From assembly GCA_934524965.1 (NCBI GenBank), contig CAKSYU010000002.1:22663-86662 (forward strand): DNA of 64,000 bases, read 5' to 3'. This stretch comes from an uncultured Angelakisella sp. (lineage in GTDB: Bacteria > Bacillota > Clostridia > Oscillospirales > Ruminococcaceae). The notes beneath the pieces were generated by a model that was given only the letters and a program-made list of their open reading frames with translations, was not told the DNA's origin and did no database searches. This document shows positions 42,128-51,413 of this stretch, piece after piece; the stretch's first letter is position 1; each line of letters opens with the position of its first letter. The translations under genes and the position numbers were made by a program.

Positions 42128-42823
42128 ATGCTGCTGTTCTCACTGGAATGTTCTGCCGCCGCGGCTTCCGCCGCCCTTTATCGGGACGGCAAGCTCCTCG
42201 GCGAGGAATTTTTGAATGTGCCGCAGACCCACAGCGTCACACTGCTGCCGATGGCGCAAAGCCTGCTGGAGCGCACCGGCACCGCCCCCTCCCAGATCGA
42301 CTACTACGCCGTCAGCCGCGGTCCGGGGTCATTCACCGGTCTGCGCATCGGCATCGCCGCCATTAAGGGGCTGGCATTCCCCGATAATACCCCCTGCGTC
42401 GGCGTCTCCACACCGGAAGCCATCGCCTACGGGCTGCTGGGCTTTACCGGCACCGTCGTCCCGATGATGGACGCCCGCTGCGGGCAGGTCTATACCGCCC
42501 TGTTCCAGGGCAGGGACGGCACCCTGACCCGCCTTACCGAGGACGAGGCGCTGCCCCTTCCCGCGCTTTACGAAAAGCTGAAGGACTGCCCCGCCCCGCT
42601 GTGGCTTTGCGGCGACGGCGCCCATCTAGGGCTTGCCGCGTGGCAGGGGGAACTGCCGGTCAGAATGGCTCCGGCGCACCTCTGCTATCAGCACGCCTCC
42701 GCCGTGGGGCTTGCCGCTCTGCAGCATTTGGCGGAAGCTGTCCCCCCTGCTGCGCTGGTTCCCTGTTATCTCCGCCCTGCCAATGCCATGACGCTGGCAC
42801 AGCGGCAGCAAAAAAACGAGTAA
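42128..42823 (+). CDS. tsaB: tRNA threonylcarbamoyladenosine biosynthesis protein TsaB
   Basis: 231 aa. ATG at 42128 behind GAAAGGGG; the in-frame extension to 41615 overlaps tsaE. LLFSLECSAAAASAALYRDGKLLGE and DYYAVSRGPGSFTGLRIGIAAIKGLA are the TsaB signatures (ASKHA-type fold without full catalytic site). TsaB supports TsaD in t6A synthesis. rpiB follows after 26 bp. Confidence 0.95.
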   Translation: MLLFSLECSAAAASAALYRDGKLLGEEFLNVPQTHSVTLLPMAQSLLERTGTAPSQIDYYAVSRGPGSFTGLRIGIAAIKGLAFPDNTPCVGVSTPEAIAYGLLGFTGTVVPMMDARCGQVYTALFQGRDGTLTRLTEDEALPLPALYEKLKDCPAPLWLCGDGAHLGLAAWQGELPVRMAPAHLCYQHASAVGLAALQHLAEAVPPAALVPCYLRPANAMTLAQRQQKNE

Positions 42824-42849
42824 ATTTTACACCAAAGGAGTGTTGTGAT

Positions 42850-43296
42850 ATGAAGATCGCCATCGGCTGTGACCACGCAGCCCTGACGCTGAAAGACGCC
42901 GTAAAGGCGCACCTGCTGGAGCTGGGTCACGAGGTCAAGGACTTCGGGATCTACGAGGCAGGTGAAAAGTGCGATTACCCCGAAAAAGCCGCCGAGGTCG
43001 CCCGTTACCTTCGCGACGGCGGCGCCGAGCGCGGTATCCTCATCTGCGGCACCGGCGTGGGCATGTCCATCGCCGCCAATAAGGTCAAGGGGATCCGTGC
43101 CTGCTGCTGCTCCGATACCTTCAGTGCCCGCATGACCCGCGCCCACAATGACGCCAATATCCTCACCTTCGGCGAGCGTGTGGTGGGTCAGGGACTTGCC
43201 ATGGAGCTGGTCGATGCCTTTTTGACCACCGAGTTTGAGGGCGGACGCCACCAGCGCCGCGTCGATCTCATCACCAAGCTGGAAGCCGAGGAATAA
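42850..43296 (+). CDS. rpiB: ribose-5-phosphate isomerase B
   Basis: 148 aa, full length. IAIGCDHAALTLKDAVKAHL, GILICGTGVGMSIAANKVKGIRACCCSD and MTRAHNDANILTFGERVVG are the three LacA/RpiB blocks. The active-site Cys lies in LICGTGVG and His in TRAHNDANI. Interconverts ribose-5-P and ribulose-5-P in the pentose phosphate pathway. AAAGGAG RBS; 63 bp before upp, so the two form a sugar-phosphate/nucleotide salvage pair. Confidence 0.96.
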   Translation: MKIAIGCDHAALTLKDAVKAHLLELGHEVKDFGIYEAGEKCDYPEKAAEVARYLRDGGAERGILICGTGVGMSIAANKVKGIRACCCSDTFSARMTRAHNDANILTFGERVVGQGLAMELVDAFLTTEFEGGRHQRRVDLITKLEAEE

Positions 43297-43359
43297 CACC
43301 GCCGCTTTCACCCCTCATTTTGTCACCACAAGCCACATTGATACCATAGGAGGAAAACC

Positions 43360-43998
43360 ATGTCTCAGACCTTTGAACCCCAGATCCTCAATCACCCCCT
43401 CATTCAGCACAAGATCTCCCTGATGCGCAAAAAGGAGACCGGCAGCAAAGACTTTCGGGAGCTTGCCAGCGAAGTAGCCACCCTGATGTGCTACGAGGCG
43501 ACCCGCGACCTGCCCCTCAAGGAGGTCACGGTGGATACCCCCATCTGCCGCTGCAAAACCAAAATGCTGGCGGGACGCAAGCTCGCCATCGTCCCCATTC
43601 TGCGTGCCGGTCTGGGCATGGTAGATGGTATGCTGACCCTCATTCCCGCCGCCAAGGTCGGTCACATCGGTCTGTACCGTGATGAGGAGACCGCCAAGCC
43701 CATCGAGTACTTCTGCAAGCTGCCCTGCGATATCAGCGAACGGGAGGTCATCGTGGTAGACCCCATGCTGGCAACCGGCGGCAGCGCCATTGATGCCGTC
43801 GGCATGATCAAAAAGCACGGCGCCACCAATATCAAGTTCATGTGCATCATCGCCGCGCCGGAGGGTCTGGCTGCCTTCGGCAAGGTACACCCCGATGTCA
43901 AGGTGTATGTCGGCGTGCTGGATGAGAAGCTGAACGAAAATAACTACATCGTGCCGGGTCTCGGCGATGCCGGCGACCGCATTTTCGGCACCAAATAA
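43360..43998 (+). CDS. upp: uracil phosphoribosyltransferase
   Basis: 212 aa, ATG behind [40 protein letters not shown] opens the family. [24 protein letters not shown] is the PRPP-binding loop, and [16 protein letters not shown] the uracil-binding end. Makes UMP from uracil and PRPP. Confidence 0.97.
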   Translation: MSQTFEPQILNHPLIQHKISLMRKKETGSKDFRELASEVATLMCYEATRDLPLKEVTVDTPICRCKTKMLAGRKLAIVPILRAGLGMVDGMLTLIPAAKVGHIGLYRDEETAKPIEYFCKLPCDISEREVIVVDPMLATGGSAIDAVGMIKKHGATNIKFMCIIAAPEGLAAFGKVHPDVKVYVGVLDEKLNENNYIVPGLGDAGDRIFGTK

Positions 43999-44070
43999 AA
44001 CGAACTGCAAGGGGAGGGGAAGCGGAACTTTCCCTCCCTTTTCGGGCTTTGCGCAAAATCGGGGCAAAGG

Positions 44071-44155
44071 GGCGCCACCAGGCGCTCCGGCTGCGCCGGA
44101 GCCGGCGGGCTTCGCCCGCCGAAGCCGCCCTGCGGGCGGCTTGCCTGGCGGCGCC
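44071..44155. repeat. cloverleaf element 2
   Basis: Closing stem GGCGCC(A)CCAGGC (44071-44083) / GCCTGG(C)GGCGCC (44143-44155), one mismatch. Arms: GCTCCGGC-TGC-GCCGGAGC, CGGCGGGC-TTC-GCCCGCCG, AAGCCGCCC-TGC-GGGCGGCTT. Located between upp and hflX, ending 37 bp before the hflX start. Confidence 0.87.
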
Positions 44156-44192
44156 CTCCCCTCTCCCCGCAAAGCCCCCCAAGGAGGAATCC

Positions 44193-45467
44193 ATGCCGAC
44201 CGAACTTTACGAAAACTTAGAGGCCCCCCAAAAAGCCGTGCTTGCCGCTGTGGATACCGGCGAATATGATGTGGAAATATCGCTGGAGGAGCTGCGGGAG
44301 CTGGCGAAAACCGCCGGCTATCCGGTGGTGGGCACTGCCACCCAAAAGCTGCAAAGCCCCGTTGCCGCCACCTTTATGGGCAGCGGCCGCCTTCTGGAGC
44401 TGAAGGAGTATCTGGAGGCGGTGGAGGGCGACCTCATCATCTTCGATGAGGAGCTTTCTCCGGCACAGCTGCGCAACATCGAGGAACTGTGCGACTGCCC
44501 CGTTCTGGACCGCACCATGCTGATATTGGATATCTTCGCGGCACGGGCAGTCAGCGGCGAGGGCAAGCTGCAGGTGGAACTGGCACGGCTGCAATATCAG
44601 CTTCCCCGCCTTGCCGGACGGGGCGTACAGCTCTCCCGTCAGGGCGGCGGCGGAACGGGCGGCACCGGTGCCCGCCGCGGTGCCGGCGAATCCAAGCTGG
44701 AAGTGGATCGCCGTCATATCCGCCGCAGGATAGACGCCCTGAAAACCGAGCTGACAGCATTAGCAAGGCGGCGAGAGCAGCGCCGTGCCCGCCGCAAAAA
44801 GGACGGCGTCACCACGGTGGCGATCGTCGGCTACACCAATGTGGGCAAATCCACCCTGCTGAATACCCTTACCGAAGCCGGCGTTCTGGCGGAGGATAAG
44901 CTATTTGCCACCCTCGACCCGACCTCTCGGGCACTGGCTCTGCCGGACGGCAGATCGGTCATGCTCATTGATACCGTCGGACTGGTGCGGCGGCTGCCTC
45001 ACCAGCTGGTCGAAGCGTTCCACTCCACGCTGGAGGAGGCGGCAAACGCCGACCTCATTCTCAGCGTCTGCGATATCACCAGCCCCGAGCTGCTGGAGCA
45101 GCGCGCCGTCACCGAGCGGCTTTTGGAGGAGTTAGGGGTGGAGGGCACGCCGGTCATCACGGTGCTGAATAAGTGCGACGCCGCCCCCGATGCCCAAAAC
45201 GAGCCTTACAAGGGCTGCGTCCGCATCTCGGCAAAGACCGGCTACGGCTTGCCGCTGCTTTTGCAGACCATTGCCGAAACGCTGCCGCCGCAGCGTCTCC
45301 GGTGCCGGCTGTGCCTGCCCTACACCGAGGGGGCTTTGCTGCACCGGCTGGAGCAGCAGGGGCAGATCTTCTACCGGGAATACACCGCCGAGGGCACCCT
45401 GCTGGACGCCGAGGTGGAGCAGCGGGACTGGCGGCTTTACGAACCCTATCTCAAAACGGAGGAATAA
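44193..45467 (+). CDS. hflX: ribosome-associated GTPase HflX
   Basis: 424 aa. ATG at 44193 with AAGGAGG 6 bp upstream; the apparent 48-residue extension is only cloverleaf element 2 read as protein. N-terminal HflX domain with LEVDRRHIRRRIDALKTEL. G domain: G1 IVGYTNVGKSTLLN, G3 DTVGLVRRLPHQLVEAFHSTLEEA, G4 NKCD. The C-terminal domain closes it. HflX splits stalled or hibernating 70S ribosomes. The next small gene starts 5 bp downstream. Confidence 0.96.
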   Translation: MPTELYENLEAPQKAVLAAVDTGEYDVEISLEELRELAKTAGYPVVGTATQKLQSPVAATFMGSGRLLELKEYLEAVEGDLIIFDEELSPAQLRNIEELCDCPVLDRTMLILDIFAARAVSGEGKLQVELARLQYQLPRLAGRGVQLSRQGGGGTGGTGARRGAGESKLEVDRRHIRRRIDALKTELTALARRREQRRARRKKDGVTTVAIVGYTNVGKSTLLNTLTEAGVLAEDKLFATLDPTSRALALPDGRSVMLIDTVGLVRRLPHQLVEAFHSTLEEAANADLILSVCDITSPELLEQRAVTERLLEELGVEGTPVITVLNKCDAAPDAQNEPYKGCVRISAKTGYGLPLLLQTIAETLPPQRLRCRLCLPYTEGALLHRLEQQGQIFYREYTAEGTLLDAEVEQRDWRLYEPYLKTEE

Positions 45468-45472
45468 AAACC

Positions 45473-45724
45473 ATGGAAGAATTCAAATTTGATACCCAAC
45501 TGCTGTTGGACGGCAGCGATCTGGACGAGGACGAGATCCATGACTACATCATGGAGCACTTTGCCGGTGACTGCCTGCTGGTGGTCGGCGACGAGGAGAC
45601 CATCAAGCTGCACTTCCACACCAACCAGCCGTGGCAGGTGCTGGAGTACATGGCTTCCCTCGGTGACATCTACGATGTCGTCATCGAAAACATGGATCGT
45701 CAGGCACGCGGTCTGCGGGGCTAA
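45473..45724 (+). CDS. stand-alone FakA C-terminal-like segment, 83 aa
   Basis: GDCLLVVGDEETIKLHFHTNQPWQVLEYMASLGDIYDVVIENMDRQ closely follows the part of FakA (DhaL/YloV-type fatty-acid kinase, Dak phosphatase-like C-terminal portion) with VVGDxxxxKVHxHTxxPxxVLEYxxxxG. FakA itself is about 550 aa; only this segment is here and no kinase domain is adjacent. ATG at 45473 with GGAGG 7 bp upstream, 5 bp after hflX, so it is intact and probably translated. It could be a small binding or regulatory module. Confidence 0.75.
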   Translation: MEEFKFDTQLLLDGSDLDEDEIHDYIMEHFAGDCLLVVGDEETIKLHFHTNQPWQVLEYMASLGDIYDVVIENMDRQARGLRG

Positions 45725-45743
45725 TACGAAAAATTTTAGAACA

Positions 45744-45788
45744 GGCTCTCCTCGTGTGTGCGCGGGCACGCACGAGGAGGGTTTTGTT
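45744..45788 (+). terminator. terminator after hflX operon
   Basis: CTCCTCGTGTGTGC, GCGG loop, GCACGCACGAGGAG, then GGTTTTG. Confidence 0.9.
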
Positions 45789-45920
45789 TATTTTGTTTTC
45801 AAGGTACAGCTTCCCAAGCCCCCAATTTTTCGATGGGGCTTGGGTTGGCGGCTGACCCGCGGTTTCTTGTCGAGGGTCGGTCGCATTTTTCTATTTATCG
45901 TTAACGATGAGAAGTCCTCT

Positions 45921-46023
45921 CACTAATACGGACGAAATGAGGGAAATTTGCAGTGAAAGTGTAGAATTCGCACAAACTTTCATAAAAAGTTTTCAAGTCT
46001 GGGAAATGGTGGGAAATTTGGGG
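45921..46023. repeat. 103-bp direct repeat A, copy 1
   Basis: Begins CACTAATACGGAC and includes GAATTCGCACAAACTTTCAT. Copy 2 at 56269-56371 is in the same orientation, about 88 percent identical by eye. No ORF with a start signal. Confidence 0.8.
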
Positions 46024-46170
46024 TGTGAAAAGCCCCCTCGCCCTTTAGGGGAGGGGGTTGGGGGTGGGGTGCGGACTGGCGATAAACAGAAGCTAAAAAC
46101 AGCAACAAAGACTTGCGGCATAGGGGGGGCGGCTGACTGCAAAGTATTTGCCCACTGCCCCCATAGTTCC

Positions 46171-46417
46171 CCTCCTCAGAGGAGGGGAGAGGGGTGGTGG
46201 TTCGCCCTTCGCGCTCCAGCGCGCGGGCGATAAAAATGCCGCCGCAGGCTACCTTTGGAGCGCATCTGCGCGCAGTACGGATTTGTTTTTCTGCTGCCGC
46301 AGAAAAACAACATTCGTATCCAGCGCAGCCAAGCGTTGCGGGTCTTTAGGGCGGCAGCCCTAAAACGCTTTTTGGTACTTTTGGCGGGTCAAAAGTACCA
46401 CCCCGCCGGTAGGCGGA
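46171..46417. repeat. ~247-bp structured repeat B, copy 1
   Basis: Inverted copy at about 56434-56686. Contains several hairpins: TTTTTCTGC/GCAGAAAAA (about 46288-46310), TTTAGGGC/GCCCTAAA (46345-46364), GGTACTTTTG/CAAAAGTACC (46374-46399) and CCGCC/GGCGG. No convincing coding frame. The rest of the 45725-46493 gap holds another GC-rich hairpin (about 46031-46060). Confidence 0.8.
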
Positions 46418-46445
46418 GCCTTTCCATATATGCTGCATATAAGTA

Positions 46446-46478
46446 TCCCCCACCGGCTCATCACCGATGGGGGACATT
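46446..46478 (-). terminator. possible terminator of the amidase gene
   Basis: Leftward: CCCCCATCGG, loop, CCGGTGGGGG, then ATACTTATAT; the T run is weak. Confidence 0.5.
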
Positions 46479-46493
46479 TTATGGGATACTCTA

Positions 46494-47972
46494 TTACTTG
46501 TTCAGGTCAGGGGCGGAAACGGGGGGACGGCGGAAGTGGGAGTGCTGCTCGAAGGCATAGGCGATCTCTATGAGCTTCGCCTCGCTCCACGGACGACCGA
46601 TGATCTCCATGCCGACCGGCACGCCGATGGGCGCGTTCTCATCGGGGGCAAAGCCCGCGGGAACCGCAATGGAGGGGAAGCCGGTGGAGGAGCACAGTAC
46701 GCCGTTGCGCTGCTGCTGGTTTTCTCCGATCTTGCAGACGAGCTGCTGCTGATGGGGATAAACCATCGCGTCGAGATCGAGATCCGCCATGATCTTCAGC
46801 ACATGGGTGCGCACGCCGATCTTGTTGTACATCTTCTCCAGATAGCGGGGAGAACCAACCTCGCGGGTCATGGCATCACGCATATTGCTTTCGCTGAACG
46901 GGTGGAACAGACCCTTTTCCAGGATCTCCGCCATGCTGTGGATCTGCCAGTCCTCGGGCAGGGTGGCAAGGTAGCCGTCCAGGTCATGCTGGAAGTCGTC
47001 CAAATGAACGGAGACCTCGCTGGTCAGCCAGGGCTGGTCAATGTTGTCGGTCACGGGAACCAGTGTCGCGCCGTTCTCCTCAAAGACCTTAAGGGCATTG
47101 CGCACGACGGCATTGGTGGATTCGTTGATCTCCTCCTTGCCGAACAGGCTTTCCAGCACGCCGATGCGGCGACCCTTCATGCCGTCCGCGTTCAGGTGAT
47201 CCATGTAGCACTCCTCGTGGCCCACGCTCCACGCGGTCTCGGCGTCATCGGGGTCGTAGCCCTTAATGACGTCCAGGCAGCGGACAGCGTCCTCCACGGT
47301 GCGGCAGATGGGGCCGGCGGTATCCTGCGTCAGGGAATAGGGCACAATGCCCGCGCGGGAAACCAGACCGATGGTGGGACGGATACCAACCAGGCTGTTG
47401 GCAGAGGAGGGGGAACGCACCGAATTGATGGTATCGGTGCCCAGACCGATGATGCCGATATTGCAGGCGATGGAAGCACCGGTGCCGCCGGAGGAACCGC
47501 CGGGGGTACGGGTGGGATCGTAGGGGTTCACCGACTGACCCATGACCGAACTGATGGTCTCGCCCCAGATGGCGAACTCGTGCAGGTTGGTCTTGGCAAG
47601 GATAAGGGCGCCCGCCTCGCGCAGCTTTTTGGTCACAAAGGCGTCCTTCTCCGGCACCCAGCCCTCCAGCGCGATGCTGCCGGCGGTGGTGGGCATATCG
47701 GTGGTGTTAAAGTTATCCTTCAGCATCACGGGGATCCCGTGCAGAGGACCGCACAGCGCGTGGTGCTCCTTTACATAGGCGTCAAAGGCATCTGCCTCCT
47801 CCAGCGCCTTGGGGTTTACACAGATGATGGAATTGATGGCGGGACCCTCGTGGTCATATGCCTTGATGCGCGCGATGTAATCCTCGCACAGCTCGCGGCA
47901 GGTCAGCGTACCGTCCAGGTAGGCGGCGTGGACCTTTGCCACGGTGGTCTCCATAATGTTGAATTTGCTCAT
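46494..47972 (-). CDS. amidase (amidase-signature family)
   Basis: 492 aa. ATG at 47972 with AAGGAG upstream. LHGIPVMLKDNFNT carries the catalytic Lys; NPYDPTRTPGGSSGGTGASIA the cis-Ser region; TINSVRSPSSANSLVGIRPT the nucleophile Ser block (the usual DTGGSIRxPA is here DTINSVRSPSSAN, an atypical version). The long C-terminal part has MVYPHQQQL and GFPSIAVPAGF. Not GatA of the tRNA amidotransferase, because gatB/C are absent and the tail differs. Promoter TTGACG-17-TATAAT at 48042-48070. Substrate unknown. Confidence 0.9.
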   Translation of the reverse strand: MSKFNIMETTVAKVHAAYLDGTLTCRELCEDYIARIKAYDHEGPAINSIICVNPKALEEADAFDAYVKEHHALCGPLHGIPVMLKDNFNTTDMPTTAGSIALEGWVPEKDAFVTKKLREAGALILAKTNLHEFAIWGETISSVMGQSVNPYDPTRTPGGSSGGTGASIACNIGIIGLGTDTINSVRSPSSANSLVGIRPTIGLVSRAGIVPYSLTQDTAGPICRTVEDAVRCLDVIKGYDPDDAETAWSVGHEECYMDHLNADGMKGRRIGVLESLFGKEEINESTNAVVRNALKVFEENGATLVPVTDNIDQPWLTSEVSVHLDDFQHDLDGYLATLPEDWQIHSMAEILEKGLFHPFSESNMRDAMTREVGSPRYLEKMYNKIGVRTHVLKIMADLDLDAMVYPHQQQLVCKIGENQQQRNGVLCSSTGFPSIAVPAGFAPDENAPIGVPVGMEIIGRPWSEAKLIEIAYAFEQHSHFRRPPVSAPDLNK

Positions 47973-48041
47973 GGGGCTACTCCTTCCTTTTTCCCGCGGT
48001 GAGGGGGCGTTTTTTCGCTTCTCACCCATTTTGTTGTTTTC

Positions 48042-48070
48042 ATTATAAGCCGCAAAACCCGCTTCGTCAA
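48042..48070 (-). promoter_or_regulatory. promoter of the amidase gene
   Basis: Leftward: TTGACG (48070-48065), 17 bp and TATAAT (48047-48042). Confidence 0.75.
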
Positions 48071-48170
48071 CGGCTTTTTGCCCCCTTGTGGGCGTTCCAC
48101 AAGCCGCCCGTTTCCCGCAGGGGCTGCTTTGTTTTCTGCCCCTAATGCGGCTCCCGAAAAGGCGTGGGCA

Positions 48171-48253
48171 CGGGGCGCAGCCCCGACGGCTCCGCCGTCG
48201 CTGCGGACTTCGTCCGCAGAAGCCGCCCTGCGGGCGGCTTGGGCTGCGCCCCG
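48171..48253. repeat. cloverleaf element 3
   Basis: Closing stem CGGGGCGCAGCCC (48171-48183) / GGGCTGCGCCCCG (48241-48253), 13 perfect pairs. Arms: GACGGC-TCC-GCCGTC, CTGCGGAC-TTC-GTCCGCAG, AAGCCGCCC-TGC-GGGCGGCTT. Lies between divergent amidase and amidohydrolase genes, outside both promoters. Confidence 0.88.
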
Positions 48254-48282
48254 CCCTCTCCCCCTGCGCTTCCCCTTCCCCA

Positions 48283-48311
48283 TTGCCGCCGTCCCCGATG
48301 TATGGTAGAAT
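48283..48311 (+). promoter_or_regulatory. promoter of the amidohydrolase gene
   Basis: TTGCCG (48283-48288), 17 bp and TAGAAT (48306-48311). Confidence 0.6.
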
Positions 48312-48342
48312 GGATACAGTTTATGATAGAGGAGCACACACC

Positions 48343-49185
48343 ATGATCGATTGGAAGATCCTGCCCAAAATAGACGCGCACATTCACCTGATGCCGCCCG
48401 ATGTGATCGAGAATAACCGCGGCAACGGCGACCGTTTCGTGGAGTACGGCGATATCAGCGACTACCGGAAGCTGATGGAACGCTACCATATCGAAGCCGC
48501 CTGCATCATGCCGTTCAACGACCCTTATATGCTGTCCATGGATTTTACGGTCGGCTCTGTCCACAAAAACCTGCTCGAGCTGTGCCGGAAATCGGAGGGA
48601 CGCCTGTTCTGCTTTGCGGATATCGATCTCCGCAATCCCATCGAAACGACCATCGAGCAGCTGGAAAAAGCCATGGCGCAAAAGGAATTTATAGGGGTCA
48701 AGATCCACCCCTCCAATACCGGCTACCCCGTGGACGGTGCCTATTACGACCGTATTTTCGCGTGGGCGGAGCAAAACCATGTGCCGATCGAGATCCATTC
48801 CTACCCCCGGACGCACCTCACGGACGATGTCTGTTCCCCCTCCCGCATCAAAAAAGTGCTCGAAAAGCACCCCTCGCTGCGGGTCTCGGTCGCGCACGCC
48901 GGCGGGTTCCAGTGGGAGGAGCTCATCGGTCTCGGCTTGTACTGCAACATCTCCGCCATACTGACCGACTGGGCGGATCGGTACGGGCTCCAAAGGACAA
49001 ATGAGCTTCTGCGGCAGCTTGATGTAAAGAAGCTGGTGTTCGCCACCGATTACCCCGATAACCGCCGGAAAAAGCCGGAGGAGATCTACGACAGCTACTG
49101 CGAGCTGCTCGGCAAAATGGATTTTACACCGGAGGAAGCCGCGGATATCTGCAAGCACAATGCCCTTAGAATGTTCGGGATCTGA
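48343..49185 (+). CDS. amidohydrolase-family metal-dependent hydrolase
   Basis: 280 aa. ATG at 48343 behind GAGGAG; the earlier frame reads through cloverleaf element 3. IDAHIHLMPPD gives the HxH metal pair. GVKIHPSNTGYPVDG, IEIHSYPRTHL (third His), VSVAHAGGFQWEEL (fourth His) and KLVFATDYPDNRR (final Asp) complete the TIM-barrel site of the amidohydrolase-2 (decarboxylase/lactonase) group. Monocistronic. Substrate not inferable. Confidence 0.9.
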   Translation: MIDWKILPKIDAHIHLMPPDVIENNRGNGDRFVEYGDISDYRKLMERYHIEAACIMPFNDPYMLSMDFTVGSVHKNLLELCRKSEGRLFCFADIDLRNPIETTIEQLEKAMAQKEFIGVKIHPSNTGYPVDGAYYDRIFAWAEQNHVPIEIHSYPRTHLTDDVCSPSRIKKVLEKHPSLRVSVAHAGGFQWEELIGLGLYCNISAILTDWADRYGLQRTNELLRQLDVKKLVFATDYPDNRRKKPEEIYDSYCELLGKMDFTPEEAADICKHNALRMFGI

Positions 49186-49202
49186 CCAATATTCTAACAA
49201 CA

Positions 49203-49240
49203 AAAAATCGGAGACGCCGCGGCGTCCCCGATTTTTTCTA
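49203..49240. terminator. bidirectional terminator
   Basis: AAAAATCGG(A)GACGCC, short loop, GGCGTC(C)CCGATTTTTT. Between convergent amidohydrolase and P-type ATPase genes. Confidence 0.88.
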
Positions 49241-49252
49241 TTCGTGTCAGTT

Positions 49253-51379
49253 TTACTCGCAGCCCTTCTCCGGCAGGGAGAGGCGGTCTGCCGCCGTTTT
49301 CTCCTCCGGCAGCAGGCTGGTCATGCTGTGCAGGCTGATGCCCAGCGTCGAGGCGTTGTGCAGCAGCGCCGAGGTCGTCGGCGGGATCAGCCCCGCCACG
49401 CCCAGAATGATAAGCATGAGGTTGAAGCCCACTATGGTGCGGTAGTTGCGGTGGATCCGCGCCATCAGTGCCTCGCTCAGCTGCCGCAGCGTCACCAGCG
49501 CAAAGAGATCCTCCGAAGCAATGGTGATATCCGCGATCTCGCGGGCGATCGCCGCGCCGGTGCTGATGGCAATACCGGCGTCCGCTTCCGAAAGGGCGGG
49601 CGAATCGTTTACGCCGTCCCCGATCATGATAACGGTATGCCCCGCCGCCTTTTCCGCGCGGATAAAGTTCGCCTTGTCCTCCGGCAGTACCTCGGCATAG
49701 CAGGCGTCCACGCCCACCAGCGCCGCCACCGCCTCCGCGGTACGGCGGTTATCGCCGGTCATCATCACGATCTTTTTGATGCCGCAGGCATGCAGCGCTG
49801 CTACGGCGTCCTTTGCCTCGGCACGCAGCGGGTCATAAATACAGATGACCGCCGCCAACTCACCGGCAATACACAGGTACAGCTGGGAGTACTGCTCCGG
49901 CAGGGCGGCAAATGCCGCCTCCTCGCCCTGCGGCACCCGGCAGCCCTCGTCCTCAAAGACAAAGTGCGCGCTGCCGATGAGCACCTTTTTGCCCTCCACG
50001 GTGCTGGAGATCCCGTGCGCCACCACATACTCCACACGGCTGTGGTATTCCTCGTGGCTCAGCCCCTTTTCGCGGGCGGCTTCCACCACGGCATTCGCCA
50101 TCGAGTGCGGGTAGTGCTCCTCCAGACAGGCGGCAAGCCGCAGCATCTCGTCGGCATTGTGCCCGCCAAAGGGAATGACCTTTGCCACGGTGGGGGTGGC
50201 GTAGGTCAGCGTACCGGTCTTATCAAAGACCACGGTATCCGCCTTTGCCACCGCCTCCAAAAAGCGTCCGCCCTTTACCGAGATGTGGTTCGCGCTGCTC
50301 TCCCGCATGGCGGAAAGCACCGCAATGGGGATCGCGAGCTTCAGCGCGCAGGAAAAGTCCACCATCAGCACCGCCAGCGTCTTGGTGATGTTGCGGGTCA
50401 GCAGATAGGTCGCCACGGTGCCGCCCAGCGTGTAGGGCACCAGCCGGTCGGCAAGCCGCGCCGCCTTATCCTCGGCGGTGGATTTCAGCTTTTCCGATTC
50501 CTCTATCATGCGCACGATGCGGTCATACCGCCCCTCGCCGCTCGCCTTCTCCACACGGATCAGGCACTCGCCCTCCTCCGCCACCGTTCCGGCGTAGACA
50601 GGGCTGCCCTCCCGCTTGACCACCGGCAGCGATTCACCGGTAATGGAGGACTGGTTCACGGTCGCTTCGCCGCTTACCACCCGTCCGTCCAGCGGGATCA
50701 TATTGCCGGTACGCACCACCACGCAGTCCCCCGCCTGTATTTCGGTGATGGGGGTCAGCACCTCGGTGCCGCCGGTCTTCAGCCATACCTTGTCCACATT
50801 CAGCGCCATGGCGCCGGCAAGGTCGGCAACGGATTTCTTGTGCGTCCATTCCTCCAGAATCTCGCCCAGCCGCAGCATGAACATTACCGAGCCTGCGGTG
50901 GAAAAATCGCCCCGCAGCATCGAGACGCTCACCGCCGTCGCGTCCAGCACCGCCACCGAGAGCTTGCCGTGCCACAGGGCACGCAGCCCCTCTCGAATGT
51001 ACCGGATCGAACGGTACAGCGAAATGACGGTGGTAACAGGCACCGGCAAAAACAGCTTGGAGATCATGCGCCGCAGAATGGTGCCCGCCAGCTTGTCCTC
51101 ATATTCCCGGTTCAACGCGCGGGGGGTATGCTCCGGCACCGGCGCCAGTGTCTCCGCCTTGGCGTAGGAGAAGGTCGCCAGCACCCGCAGCACCGCTGCC
51201 CGCTCCCCGCGGTACAGCACCACGGCGTCCTGCGTGCGGTCGTACACCTTCACATCGGTCACGCCCGCCACGCCCCGCAGCGTATATTCCAGCAGATCCG
51301 CCTGCCGCAGCGTCATACGGGCACAGCACAGGTGTACCCGCAGCCGCCCGCGGCTTTCATGGCGAATAATACATTTCAT
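49253..51379 (-). CDS. heavy-metal P-type ATPase with non-canonical membrane motif
   Basis: 708 aa, RBS GGAGGTG. The N-terminal ~70 residues have the fold pattern of a heavy-metal-associated domain but lack CxxC. Core motifs: TGES (247-250), phosphorylation site D386-KTGT, and MIGDGVNDSPALSEADAGIAIS. The usual CPx in the sixth helix reads DFSCALKLAIP (341-351), so only one Cys remains and metal choice may differ from Cu/Zn/Cd pumps. Gene order with a DUF6110 protein upstream is common in gut Clostridia. Probably a transition-metal exporter; metal uncertain. Confidence 0.92.
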   Translation of the reverse strand: MKCIIRHESRGRLRVHLCCARMTLRQADLLEYTLRGVAGVTDVKVYDRTQDAVVLYRGERAAVLRVLATFSYAKAETLAPVPEHTPRALNREYEDKLAGTILRRMISKLFLPVPVTTVISLYRSIRYIREGLRALWHGKLSVAVLDATAVSVSMLRGDFSTAGSVMFMLRLGEILEEWTHKKSVADLAGAMALNVDKVWLKTGGTEVLTPITEIQAGDCVVVRTGNMIPLDGRVVSGEATVNQSSITGESLPVVKREGSPVYAGTVAEEGECLIRVEKASGEGRYDRIVRMIEESEKLKSTAEDKAARLADRLVPYTLGGTVATYLLTRNITKTLAVLMVDFSCALKLAIPIAVLSAMRESSANHISVKGGRFLEAVAKADTVVFDKTGTLTYATPTVAKVIPFGGHNADEMLRLAACLEEHYPHSMANAVVEAAREKGLSHEEYHSRVEYVVAHGISSTVEGKKVLIGSAHFVFEDEGCRVPQGEEAAFAALPEQYSQLYLCIAGELAAVICIYDPLRAEAKDAVAALHACGIKKIVMMTGDNRRTAEAVAALVGVDACYAEVLPEDKANFIRAEKAAGHTVIMIGDGVNDSPALSEADAGIAISTGAAIAREIADITIASEDLFALVTLRQLSEALMARIHRNYRTIVGFNLMLIILGVAGLIPPTTSALLHNASTLGISLHSMTSLLPEEKTAADRLSLPEKGCE

Positions 51380-51413
51380 CTTGGTTCACCTCCATAGGGA
51401 AAAAGCATGGGAG

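Noticed and set aside
44049..44192. 48-residue N-terminal extension of HflX
   Set aside because: It is cloverleaf element 2 read in frame; the RBS AAGGAGG is directly before the ATG at 44193.
45489..46233. Overlapping open frames after hflX
   Set aside because: They cover a terminator and repeat A without start signals or family resemblance.
46494..47972. GatA subunit of Glu-tRNA(Gln) amidotransferase
   Set aside because: No gatB or gatC nearby, and the nucleophile block is atypical (DTINSVRSP instead of DTGGSIRxP).
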